From Actinomycetales bacterium (GTDB lineage: Bacteria; Actinomycetota; Actinomycetes; Actinomycetales; BWSM-131): a stretch of DNA of 12,229 nucleotides. The stretch lies in contig JASBSH010000001.1 of assembly GCA_030149025.1 (NCBI GenBank), forward strand, positions 1-12,229. Direction: 5' to 3'. Position 1 is the stretch's first letter. The number at the start of each line of letters is the position of its first letter. The position numbers and the translations under genes were made by a program. Under the pieces are notes generated by a model, which ran no database searches, was not told the origin of the DNA, and was given only the letters and a program-made list of their open reading frames with translations. Of the stretch, positions 6,110-12,229 are shown piece after piece.

Positions 6110-6205
6110 GTCGGGTCCTTCGTGAGTGCCTTCTGCTTCAGCTGCTGCTGCAGCCTGCTACCTGTATTGCTCCGCGACGGTGGGCGCCGCCGCGCTGCGC
6201 TCTCC

Positions 6206-6883
6206 TCAGATCTTGGCGACCTGGTTGAACGACAGCTCGACCGGAGTCTCCCGGCCGAAGATCGAGACGAGCACCTTGAGCTTCTGCTGGTCCGCGTTGA
6301 TCTCGGTGATCGTGGCGGGCAGGGTCTCGAACGGCGGCTCCATCACCGTCACGGACTCGCCCACCTCGAAGTCGACGACCGTGACCTCGGCCGGCTTGGC
6401 GGCCTTGGCAGGCGCGGCCTTCGTCTCGAGCGTCGGCGCCAGCATGGAGAACACCTCGTCGGTGCTCAGCGGAACCGGCTGGTGCGTGTGGCCGACGAAG
6501 CCGGTGACACCCGGGGTGTGCCGGACGGCACCCCAGGACTCGTCCGTGAGGTCCATTCGCACCAGCACGTAACCGGGAATCCGCACGCGGCGGACCTGCT
6601 TGCGCTGGCCGTTCTTGATCTCGACGACCTCTTCCATCGGGACCTGGACCTCGTGGATGTAGTCCTCCATGTTGAGGGACACGATCCGGTTCTCGAGGTT
6701 GGCCTTCACGCGGTTCTCGTAGCCGGCGTAGGAGTGCACGACGTACCACTCGCCCGGCTGCCCGCGGAGCTTCGCCTTGAACTCCTCGACCGGGTCCTCG
6801 GCGGGCTCAGCTTCCGGAGCGGCGACGCTGTCGACCCACTCGGCCGCCTCTTCGGGGGCCTGCTCCGGCGTCTGTTCCGACAC
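6206..6883 (-). CDS. nusG: transcription termination/antitermination protein NusG
   Basis: 225 residues starting at GTG 6883. A purine-rich GAGGAAGCAGG lies upstream. An acidic N-terminal extension (about 1-40, rich in Glu/Pro/Ala) precedes the NGN domain (about 44-150, GEWYVVHSYAGYENRVK; RIPGYVLVRM), which clamps RNA polymerase. A linker rich in Ala/Lys (about 152-167) leads to the C-terminal KOW domain (about 170-225, ending GRETPVELSFNQVAKI), which contacts Rho or ribosomal S10. The acidic extension is typical of actinobacterial NusG. The gene sits between secE and rplK in the usual order. Confidence 0.97.
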   Translation of the reverse strand: MSEQTPEQAPEEAAEWVDSVAAPEAEPAEDPVEEFKAKLRGQPGEWYVVHSYAGYENRVKANLENRIVSLNMEDYIHEVQVPMEEVVEIKNGQRKQVRRVRIPGYVLVRMDLTDESWGAVRHTPGVTGFVGHTHQPVPLSTDEVFSMLAPTLETKAAPAKAAKPAEVTVVDFEVGESVTVMEPPFETLPATITEINADQQKLKVLVSIFGRETPVELSFNQVAKI

Positions 6884-6920
6884 GCTGATGACCTGCTTCC
6901 TCTACGACTGTGGTTCGTTG

Positions 6921-6944
6921 TGTGGCTGCTTCATGTGGCTGCTT
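6921..6944. repeat. 11-bp near-tandem direct repeat in the secE-nusG spacer
   Basis: TGTGGCTGCTT occurs at 6921-6931 and 6934-6944 (13-bp period, 2-bp separation). It is one of the recurring short duplications in spacers of this cluster. No function seen. Confidence 0.75.
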
Positions 6945-6977
6945 GGTCGCGACCCGCCACCCCGGCGGGCCGGCGGT

Positions 6978-7262
6978 TCAGCTGTCGCCGCCGAAGACGA
7001 CGAGCACCAGCTTGCCGAACCCGAAGTCCAGCCCGGACACGTACAGCATCACCGCCAGCACGAACACCAGCACCACCGAGGTGTAGGTGATCAGCTCCTG
7101 CCGGGTGGGCCGGACGACCTTCTTCAGCTCGGCGACGACCTGGCGCAGGAACAACCCGATGCGCGCGAACAGCCCGGCCCGCTCACGACGTGCCGGACGA
7201 GCGCCGCCGCTGCCGCCGGCGCGTCGGCTGCTCTCCGCGCCGCCCGTCTGGGTCTCGGTCAC
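6978..7262 (-). CDS. secE: preprotein translocase subunit SecE
   Basis: 94 residues from a GTG at 7262 with AGGA seven bases upstream. A longer in-frame reading would run through the tRNA-Trp gene and is rejected. The N-terminal 30 residues are hydrophilic and low complexity. The conserved amphipathic helix follows (LRQVVAELKKVVRPTRQEL, about 39-57), then one main transmembrane segment (about 59-76) and a short hydrophobic tail ending FGGDS. SecE clamps the two halves of SecY in the Sec translocon. It lies between tRNA-Trp and nusG and is probably cotranscribed with both. Confidence 0.95.
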   Translation of the reverse strand: MTETQTGGAESSRRAGGSGGARPARRERAGLFARIGLFLRQVVAELKKVVRPTRQELITYTSVVLVFVLAVMLYVSGLDFGFGKLVLVVFGGDS

Positions 7263-7319
7263 TGCTCGTCCTGTCCGCTGCCGGTCGTGTGCACCCGCTG
7301 GTCGTCTGCATCTGCTTGT

Positions 7320-7345
7320 GCCTGCACCGCTTGCCTGCACCGCTT
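7320..7345. repeat. 13-bp tandem duplication between tRNA-Trp and secE
   Basis: Two perfect adjacent copies of GCCTGCACCGCTT (7320-7332, 7333-7345), between the tRNA 3' end and the secE start. They would lie in the precursor RNA that RNases trim to release the tRNA. No stem-loop role is apparent. Confidence 0.85.
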
Positions 7346-7361
7346 GTGTCCGTGTCGTGCG

Positions 7362-7434
7362 CAGGGCAGGAGGGACTCGAACCCACAACCGCCGGTTTTG
7401 GAGACCGGTGCGCTACCAATTGCGCCACTGCCCT
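7362..7434 (-). tRNA. tRNA-Trp (anticodon CCA)
   Basis: A 73-nt cloverleaf reads on the minus strand: acceptor AGGGCAG/CTGCCCT with discriminator G73, D stem GCGC/GCGC with G18-G19, anticodon stem CCGGT/ACCGG and loop CTCCAAA with anticodon CCA at 34-36, and T loop TTCGAGT. The 3' CCA is not encoded. The T stem is GTGGG/CCCTC, which leaves a U50-U64 mismatch between G49-C65 and G51-C63. The other stems pair fully. Position upstream of secE is the common actinobacterial arrangement. Confidence 0.97.
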
Positions 7435-7502
7435 TCGGCCGCGGACGGCCACCACGTGTCGTTCACCGGCTCTCAGGCGCGCGACATCATGGCGGTCGTC
7501 AA

Positions 7503-7546
7503 CCACCGGTGGCCAATAGTACGCGACACGGCGCGCCATGGTCGAA
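7503..7546 (-). promoter_or_regulatory. candidate promoter for tRNA-Trp-secE-nusG with palindrome
   Basis: The 191-bp divergent spacer (7435-7625) contains, on the minus strand, TTCGAC (7541-7546), a 19-bp gap and TACTAT (7516-7521), a fair -35/-10 pair. A perfect 10-bp palindrome CCACCGGTGG (7503-7512) overlaps the predicted start of transcription and could be an operator. No convincing plus-strand promoter for the aminotransferase was found in the same spacer. Confidence 0.35.
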
Positions 7547-7625
7547 CCCGCCGAAGCCGGCTGCAGACGGCAGCTGTCCCGCAGTGCGGACCGAGCACGT
7601 CGACGTCGGGTGCCGGTGCGACCAT

Positions 7626-8888
7626 ATGAGCGTGAGCCAGCAGCAGGTTGAGCCGGTCGCCCAGGGTCAGACTGACAAATCGACGGATGGCGTCGGGCGC
7701 CGGGTGTCGCAGCGAGTCGCCGGGATCGCCGAGTCCGCCACCCTGGCGGTGGACGCGAAGGCCAAGGCCCTCAAGGCCGAGGGCCGCCCGGTGGTCGGCT
7801 TCGGCGCCGGCGAGCCGGACTTCGCCACTCCCGGCTACATCGTGGAGGCCGCGGTCGCAGCCTGCACCGACCCGGCCAACCACCGCTACACACCCGCCGG
7901 CGGACTGCCGGTGCTCAAGCAGGCCATCGCCGCCAAGACCCGGCGCGACAGCGGATACGACGTCAGTCCCGAGCAGGTGCTCGTCACCAACGGCGGCAAG
8001 CAGGCGGTCTATGAGGCGTTCGCCACCCTGCTGGACCCCGGCGACGAGGCGCTGCTGCCCGCGCCCTACTGGACGACCTACCCGGAGGCGATCCGGCTCG
8101 CCGGCGGCGTCCCGGTCGAGGTCTTCGCCGACGAGGACCAGGACTACCTCGTCACCGTCGAGCAGCTCGAGGCCGCACGCACCGAGCGCACGAAGCTGCT
8201 GTTGTTCTGCTCGCCCTCCAACCCCACCGGCGCGGTCTACCCCCGCGAGCAGGTGCGCGAGATCGGCCGCTGGGCCTACGAGAACGGCATCTGGGTCGTC
8301 ACTGACGAGATCTACGAGCACCTGGTCTACGACGGCGCCCGCGCCCGCTCGATGCCGGTGGAGGTTCCCGATCTCACCGAGACCTGTGTCGTCCTGAACG
8401 GGGTGGCCAAGACGTACGCGATGACGGGTTGGCGGGTCGGCTGGATGATCGGCCCCCGCGACGTGGTGAAGGCCGCGACCAACCTGCAGTCCCACCTGAG
8501 CTCGAACGTCGCCAACGTCAGCCAGCGGGCAGCTCTCGCCGCCGTCTCCGGGGACCTGGCGGCCGTCGAGACCATGCGGGCCGCATTCGACCGCCGCCGC
8601 AGGACCATGGTCAAGATGCTGTCGGCGATCGAGGGCGTCACGTGCCCGGTGCCGCGGGGGGCGTTCTACTGCTACCCCAGCGTCAAGGGGGTCCTGGGCC
8701 GGACCATCCGTGGTCGCACGCCGCAGACCTCCGCCGAGCTCGCGGAGCTGATCCTCGACGAGGCCGAGGTCGCCGTGGTCCCCGGCGAGGCGTTCGGGCC
8801 GAGCGGGTACCTGCGGTTGTCCTATGCGCTGGGCGACGACGACCTGGTCGAGGGCGTGGGACGGATCCAGCGACTGCTCGCCCGCTGA
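7626..8888 (+). CDS. aspC: pyridoxal phosphate-dependent aminotransferase (aspartate aminotransferase family, class I)
   Basis: 420 residues. Fold type I enzyme transferring an amino group between an amino acid (probably aspartate or an aromatic residue) and 2-oxoglutarate in the cytoplasm. Visible motifs: FGAGEPDF (59-66), HRYTPAGG (86-93), the phosphate-binding TNGGKQA (121-127), N199 in PSNPTG, D227 in VVTDEIYEHL, the Schiff-base lysine K262 in VAKTYAMTGWR, and R397 in GYLRLSY for the substrate carboxylate. RYTPxxG and the overall pattern fit subgroup Ib aspartate aminotransferases. The ATG at 7626 has no clear ribosome-binding site. GTG codons at 7632 and codon 27 are alternatives. Divergent from tRNA-Trp. 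Exact substrate is uncertain. Confidence 0.93.
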   Translation: MSVSQQQVEPVAQGQTDKSTDGVGRRVSQRVAGIAESATLAVDAKAKALKAEGRPVVGFGAGEPDFATPGYIVEAAVAACTDPANHRYTPAGGLPVLKQAIAAKTRRDSGYDVSPEQVLVTNGGKQAVYEAFATLLDPGDEALLPAPYWTTYPEAIRLAGGVPVEVFADEDQDYLVTVEQLEAARTERTKLLLFCSPSNPTGAVYPREQVREIGRWAYENGIWVVTDEIYEHLVYDGARARSMPVEVPDLTETCVVLNGVAKTYAMTGWRVGWMIGPRDVVKAATNLQSHLSSNVANVSQRAALAAVSGDLAAVETMRAAFDRRRRTMVKMLSAIEGVTCPVPRGAFYCYPSVKGVLGRTIRGRTPQTSAELAELILDEAEVAVVPGEAFGPSGYLRLSYALGDDDLVEGVGRIQRLLAR

Positions 8889-8952
8889 CCGGCCTGCCCC
8901 GCTGACGGTCCTCGGCGGAGTTCCCGCACCAGCCAGGTGGCAGACTCCCGGC

Positions 8953-10008
8953 ATGCCGCAGCCGTCCGACGCGACCTCCCAGCGCGACGTCCGGCTGCTG
9001 CCGAAGGCGCACCTGCACCTGCACTTCACGGGCTCCATGCGCCCCTCGACGCTGCACGAGCTGGCGGACAAGCACGGTATCCGGCTGCCGGTCGTGCTGC
9101 GCGACCAGCAGCTGGTCCGGTTGAGCCCGGACGAGCGTGGCTGGTTCCGCTTCCAGCGCCTGTACGACGCCGCGCGCGCGTGCGTGCGCGACGCGGACGA
9201 CATGCGCCGGATCGTGCTGGAGGCCGCCCAGGACGACGCAGCTGAAGGCTCGCGCTGGCTGGAGCTGCAGGTCGACCCCACCTCCTACGCGCCCTTCGTC
9301 GGCGGCATCACACCGGCGGTCGAGGTGGTCCTGGACGCCGCGCGCGAGGCCACGGAGATCACCAGGACGCAGGTGGCGATCGTCATCGCGGCCAGCCGGG
9401 TGCGGCACCCGCTCGACGCCCGGACGCTGGCGCGGCTCGCCGCCCGGTACGCAGGCGACGGGCCCGGCACCGTGGTGGGGTTCGGGCTGAGCAACGACGA
9501 GCGCCGCGGCTGGACCTCCGACTTCGCCCCGGCCTTCCGGATCGCCCAGCGCGCGGGGCTGGCGTCGGTCCCGCACAGCGGGGAGCTGCTCGGGGCCGAC
9601 CATGTGGAGGTCACCCTCGACACCCTCGCTCCGGACCGGATCGGGCACGGCATCCGCTCCGTCGAGGACCCCCAGGTGCTGGGCCGGATCGTGGACGCCG
9701 GCATCGCGCTCGAGGTGTGTCCCGGCAGCAACGTCTCCCTCGGCGTGTACCCCACGCTCGCCGAGGTGCCGCTGCGCGACCTGCTTTCGGCAGGTGCCAG
9801 GGTCGCGCTCGGGGCGGACGACCCCCTCCTGTTCGGCACCAGGCTCGCCGACCAGTACACCGCCGCCCGGGAGGTGCACGGCCTGGACGACGAGGGGCTG
9901 GCCGCGCTCGCCGAGTCGTCGATCACAGCCTCCCGGGCGCCCAAGCAGGTGCAGGACCGGCTGCGGGTCGGCGTCACCGGCTGGTTGCACGGCACCGCCG
10001 GGAGATGA
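8953..10008 (+). CDS. adenosine deaminase-family metal-dependent deaminase
   Basis: 351 residues, a TIM-barrel amidohydrolase of the adenosine/aminodeoxyfutalosine deaminase family. The metal site is complete: H22 and H24 in HLHLHFTGS, H208 with catalytic E211 in PHSGE, H232 in RIGHG, and D289 in GADDP. The family motif HxHLDG normally has Asp contacting the ribose. Here the sequence is HLHFTG, so that residue is T26. HAGE is HSGE. These changes argue against a standard adenosine deaminase and leave the substrate open (another 6-aminopurine nucleoside, or a menaquinone-pathway intermediate). The ATG at 8953 is preceded only by a weak AGGTGG; CAGACT six bases upstream resembles a leaderless -10. 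The stop overlaps the start of the next gene. Confidence 0.9.
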   Translation: MPQPSDATSQRDVRLLPKAHLHLHFTGSMRPSTLHELADKHGIRLPVVLRDQQLVRLSPDERGWFRFQRLYDAARACVRDADDMRRIVLEAAQDDAAEGSRWLELQVDPTSYAPFVGGITPAVEVVLDAAREATEITRTQVAIVIAASRVRHPLDARTLARLAARYAGDGPGTVVGFGLSNDERRGWTSDFAPAFRIAQRAGLASVPHSGELLGADHVEVTLDTLAPDRIGHGIRSVEDPQVLGRIVDAGIALEVCPGSNVSLGVYPTLAEVPLRDLLSAGARVALGADDPLLFGTRLADQYTAAREVHGLDDEGLAALAESSITASRAPKQVQDRLRVGVTGWLHGTAGR

Positions 10009-11135
10009 CGGGCCGAGCGGACGCAGCGGACGAAGCGCTTCCACAGCGGCGGGGACGATCCAGGCAGCGGCGCCTTCGCCGGCTGGTGCTGACCGACCGG
10101 GTGCAGATGGCGGTGAAGGCCGCGATCGCCGCGACCCTCGCGTGGCTGGTCGCCGAGCTGGTCAGCGGGCAGGTCGAGGGCTTCGAGAACTATCTCTTCT
10201 ACGCCCCGCTCGGCGCGCTCATCGTCGTCTACCCCACCGTCGCGACGACGTTCCGCAACTCCCTCAGCGTCGGGCTGGCCATCGCCCTCGGCGGCGGGCT
10301 CGGTCTGGCGATCCATCTCCTGCTCGAGCCGAGCCTGCTGGCGCTCGCGCTCGCCGTGAGCGTCGGCGTCGCCCTCGCAGGGCTTCCCTGGCTCGGCGAG
10401 CAACGCAGCTACGTCCCCGTCGTCGCGCTCTTCACGCTGCTGATCGGCGGCACGCAGCCCGCCCAGTACGCGCTGGCCTATCTCGGCCTGGCAGTCATGG
10501 GCGCGGCCATCGGCGTCGGGGTAGGGCTCGCCATGCCGGCGCTGCGGCTGACCCCCGGCCGCGACGCGATGCAGTCGGTCGCCACCTTCCTGGGCGACCA
10601 GCTGGACGACCTGGCCGACGCCCTGCGGCAGGAGGACCCGCCGGACGAGCAGGGCTGGCACGACCGGAGGCACACCCTGCGGCCCGTGCTGGACCGGATG
10701 CGCCGCGACGTCGCCGAGGCGGCCGACGCACAGCGCGGAAACCCTCGGGCCCGTCGCCGGGGGTACCCGGCAAGCAGGCAGCAGGAGGTCAGCCGCGGGC
10801 TGGAACGCGTCGCCCTGCTGGTGGAGGACCTGGTCGACGTCCTGGTCACCAGCTACCACCAGGACCTGCCGCACACGCCGCTCGACCGGGACCTCGCACT
10901 CACGGTCGCCGAGGCGATCGAGCGGCTCGCCGCCCTGGTGCGCAACTACCAGGAGAAGATGTCCGCCGAGGACGTGCGGGTGCAGGAGGCCGAGCGTGCC
11001 CTGAGCCAGGTGCAGGAGGCGTTCGCCAGGCGTCGGGACCTCGACACCCGGGACGTCGCCCTCCTCGGCGCGGTGGTGGCGAACCTCGACCGGTCCCTGT
11101 CCGCGGTGGTTCCGGTGCGTGGCTCCGGCGGCTAG
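10005..11135 (+). CDS. FUSC/aromatic-acid-exporter-like integral membrane protein
   Basis: 376 residues. The ATG overlaps the preceding stop (ATGA) with GGGAG directly before it, so translation is coupled. A basic N-terminus (about 1-32, Arg-rich) precedes about six hydrophobic segments (near 35-54, 64-83, 86-106, 109-128, 135-150, 156-178). A long hydrophilic C-terminal half predicted to be helical/coiled (about 185-376) follows, with heptad-like stretches around 195-240 and 300-345. This layout matches the FUSC/ArAE group, whose characterised members export aromatic carboxylates or related compounds. No substrate is evident here. Close coupling to the deaminase hints at handling of a related metabolite. 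That is inference. Confidence 0.75.
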   Translation: MTGRADAADEALPQRRGRSRQRRLRRLVLTDRVQMAVKAAIAATLAWLVAELVSGQVEGFENYLFYAPLGALIVVYPTVATTFRNSLSVGLAIALGGGLGLAIHLLLEPSLLALALAVSVGVALAGLPWLGEQRSYVPVVALFTLLIGGTQPAQYALAYLGLAVMGAAIGVGVGLAMPALRLTPGRDAMQSVATFLGDQLDDLADALRQEDPPDEQGWHDRRHTLRPVLDRMRRDVAEAADAQRGNPRARRRGYPASRQQEVSRGLERVALLVEDLVDVLVTSYHQDLPHTPLDRDLALTVAEAIERLAALVRNYQEKMSAEDVRVQEAERALSQVQEAFARRRDLDTRDVALLGAVVANLDRSLSAVVPVRGSGG

Positions 11136-11142
11136 CCACGAG

Positions 11143-11148
11143 TAGCGT
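11143..11148 (+). promoter_or_regulatory. candidate leaderless -10 element for the DinB-like gene
   Basis: TAGCGT fits TANNNT and ends six bases before the ATG at 11155, the spacing expected if transcription starts at the start codon. No Shine-Dalgarno sequence is present in the 19-bp gap. No good -35 seen. Confidence 0.35.
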
Positions 11149-11154
11149 CGACCC

Positions 11155-11703
11155 ATGGCGCTGGACACGAAGGACTGGACGTGGACCCTCGAGCGCCGCT
11201 GCCCCGAGTGCGGTGAGGACGCCTCCCGGATCCAGCCGGAGCAGGTGCCCGGTCTGATCAGGGACTGCGCCGCCCAGTGGCAGAAGGTGCTGTCCGCCGG
11301 TGGCCGGCTGCGGGACCGGCCGCAGCCAGGGGTGTGGTCACCGCTGGAGTACGCGTGCCACGTGCGGGACGTGCTGCGCCTCTTCGACCACCGCTTGGAG
11401 CTGATGCTCACCCGGGACGACCCGGTCTTCGACGACTGGGACCAGGACGACGCGGCAAGGCGCGGCCGCTACCCCGAGCAGGACCCGCAGCAGGTCGCCC
11501 TCGACATCGTGGACGCCGCCAGCACCCTCGCCGACCGCTTCACGTCGGTGCCTGCACAGGAGGGGCAGTGGGAGCGGCCGGGCCGCCGCAACGACGGCGT
11601 CCGCTTCACCGTGATCACCCTCGCGCGCTACCTGCTCCACGAGCTGGTGCACCACTTGCACGACGTGCGGTTCGCCACCCGGGCGCAACCGCCCACGACG
11701 TAG
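11155..11703 (+). CDS. DinB-fold protein with N-terminal CPxCG motif
   Basis: 182 residues. The DinB/YfiT-like four-helix bundle normally binds one metal through three histidines. Candidates here are H69 (YACHVRD) plus H162 and H166 (LLHELVHHLHD). Characterised relatives include thiol-S-transferases and mycothiol-dependent isomerases, but most are unassigned. The first 20 residues carry CPECG (C16, C19), half of a zinc-ribbon-like pair with no second CxxC visible. WSPLEYACHVRDVLRLF is the typical conserved first helix region. No catalytic assignment is possible from sequence. It follows the FUSC-like gene by 19 bp and converges on murB, 19 bp away. Confidence 0.8.
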   Translation: MALDTKDWTWTLERRCPECGEDASRIQPEQVPGLIRDCAAQWQKVLSAGGRLRDRPQPGVWSPLEYACHVRDVLRLFDHRLELMLTRDDPVFDDWDQDDAARRGRYPEQDPQQVALDIVDAASTLADRFTSVPAQEGQWERPGRRNDGVRFTVITLARYLLHELVHHLHDVRFATRAQPPTT

Positions 11704-11722
11704 ACGAACGGACGAGCCGCCG

Positions 11723-12229
11723 TTAGAGCGCGCAGCCCACGAGGACCGGCTCGTTCACGAGCCGGATCCCGAACGCCTTCTCCACCCCGTCGCGCACCTC
11801 GCTCGCGAGCGCCAGCAGGTCCGCGGCGGTCGCCGACCCTCGGTTCGTGAGCGCCAGGGTGTGCTTGGTCGACAGCGCCGCGGGGCCGGGGAGCCCGTAG
11901 CCCTTGCCGAAACCGGCGTGCTCGATCAGCCACGCGGCGCTGGTCTTCACCCTTCCCGCCGGGGCTCCGAACCGGGGCGCTCCGTCGGGAAGGTGCGTGT
12001 CGTCGTCCAGGATCGGGTTGGTGAAGAACGAACCGGCGCTCCAGGTGTCGTGGTCGTCCGGGTCGAGCACCATCCCCTTCCTGCGGCGCAACCCGAGGAC
12101 GGCGTCACGCACTTCCGCGAGCGGCGCGCGGCTCCCGACGTCCATCGCCAGCGACCGGGCCAGCTCGGCGTACGCGCCCGGCGCCGAGGCGCCGGCGCGC
12201 CGCAGCCGGAAGGTGACGTCGAGGACGAC
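11723..12229 (-). CDS. murB: UDP-N-acetylenolpyruvoylglucosamine reductase, C-terminal part
   Basis: 168 residues plus stop. The gene continues past the right edge, where the fragment opens with VVLDVTFRLRR. MurB is a cytoplasmic flavoenzyme that reduces UDP-GlcNAc-enolpyruvate to UDP-MurNAc with NADPH for peptidoglycan synthesis. The fragment holds the substrate-binding domain: catalytic Ser in SAGSFFTNP (fragment residue 67), KTSAAWLIEHAGFGKGYG, STKHTLALTNRGSATAADL, and the catalytic Glu in VNEPVLVG (fragment residue 160). The FAD-binding N-terminal half is outside the window. An internal ATG at 12145 is not the start, because MurB-like sequence continues upstream in frame. Confidence 0.96.
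   Translation of the reverse strand, partial: VVLDVTFRLRRAGASAPGAYAELARSLAMDVGSRAPLAEVRDAVLGLRRRKGMVLDPDDHDTWSAGSFFTNPILDDDTHLPDGAPRFGAPAGRVKTSAAWLIEHAGFGKGYGLPGPAALSTKHTLALTNRGSATAADLLALASEVRDGVEKAFGIRLVNEPVLVGCAL

Noticed and set aside
6110..6205. An L1-binding regulatory site upstream of rplK or in the rplK-rplA gap
   Set aside because: I could not find a convincing copy of the rRNA-like L1 target in either gap, and pairing by eye was weak.
6958..6977. A terminator between secE and nusG
   Set aside because: The GC-rich stretch can form only a 4-5 bp stem with competing folds and has no T-run. Cotranscription of secE and nusG is more likely.
5825..7090. A plus-strand frame across rplK, nusG and secE
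   Set aside because: It runs antisense to three certain genes and is full of Leu, Arg, Asp, Gly and His low-complexity sequence.
7473..9281. A 602-codon minus-strand frame opposite the aminotransferase
   Set aside because: Shadow of the aminotransferase and deaminase genes. No domain or plausible start.
9285..11411. A very long minus-strand open frame opposite the deaminase and membrane genes
   Set aside because: It is antisense to genes with clear family motifs. Its translation is low complexity, rich in Arg, Gly, Pro and Gln, and resembles no family. Long antisense frames are expected at this GC content.
11704..11724. A bidirectional terminator between the DinB-like gene and murB
   Set aside because: Only a 5-bp AACGG/CCGTT stem is possible, with an 8-nt loop and no T-run.

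Overview
The window is GC-rich chromosomal DNA with strong G/C preference at third codon positions. It carries the conserved tRNA-Trp / secE / nusG / rplK / rplA / rplJ / rplL cluster of a high-GC Gram-positive bacterium (Actinomycetota). An aspC-type aminotransferase, an adenosine-deaminase-family gene and murB lie on the far side of tRNA-Trp, a neighbourhood typical of that phylum. The genus cannot be fixed from the sequence alone. No transposase, integrase, CRISPR array, prophage or rRNA gene is visible.

Layout, right to left on the minus strand from about 7434: tRNA-Trp(CCA), secE (preprotein translocase), nusG (antitermination and translation coupling), rplK (L11), rplA (L1), then a hairpin. 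A three-gene signalling cassette follows: a response regulator fused to a PP2C/RsbU-type phosphatase, a CHASE3-HAMP histidine kinase, and a stand-alone Rcp1/CheY-like receiver. These three are coupled by GTGA and ATGA stop/start overlaps. After another hairpin come a candidate promoter, an L10-type leader with an intrinsic terminator, rplJ (L10) and rplL (L7/L12), and a strong GC hairpin where the rplL-rpoB spacer is expected.

On the plus strand from 7626: an aspartate/aromatic-type PLP aminotransferase, an adenosine-deaminase-family enzyme lacking the usual ribose-contacting Asp, a FUSC/aromatic-acid-exporter-like membrane protein that overlaps it by 4 bp, and a DinB-fold protein with an N-terminal CPxCG motif. 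The C-terminal 168 residues of murB converge from the minus strand and run off the right edge.

The most interesting points are: (1) the phosphatase/kinase/receiver cassette inserted co-directionally between rplKA and rplJL, with its own repeat-bearing control region and hairpins on both sides; (2) short tandem duplications of 12-15 bp, or near-tandem copies, in most of the spacers between translation and secretion genes, two of which duplicate the stop-codon region of rplA and rplK; (3) an adenosine-deaminase-like enzyme with a changed substrate motif, coupled to a membrane exporter-like gene; (4) a U-U mismatch in the T stem of tRNA-Trp.
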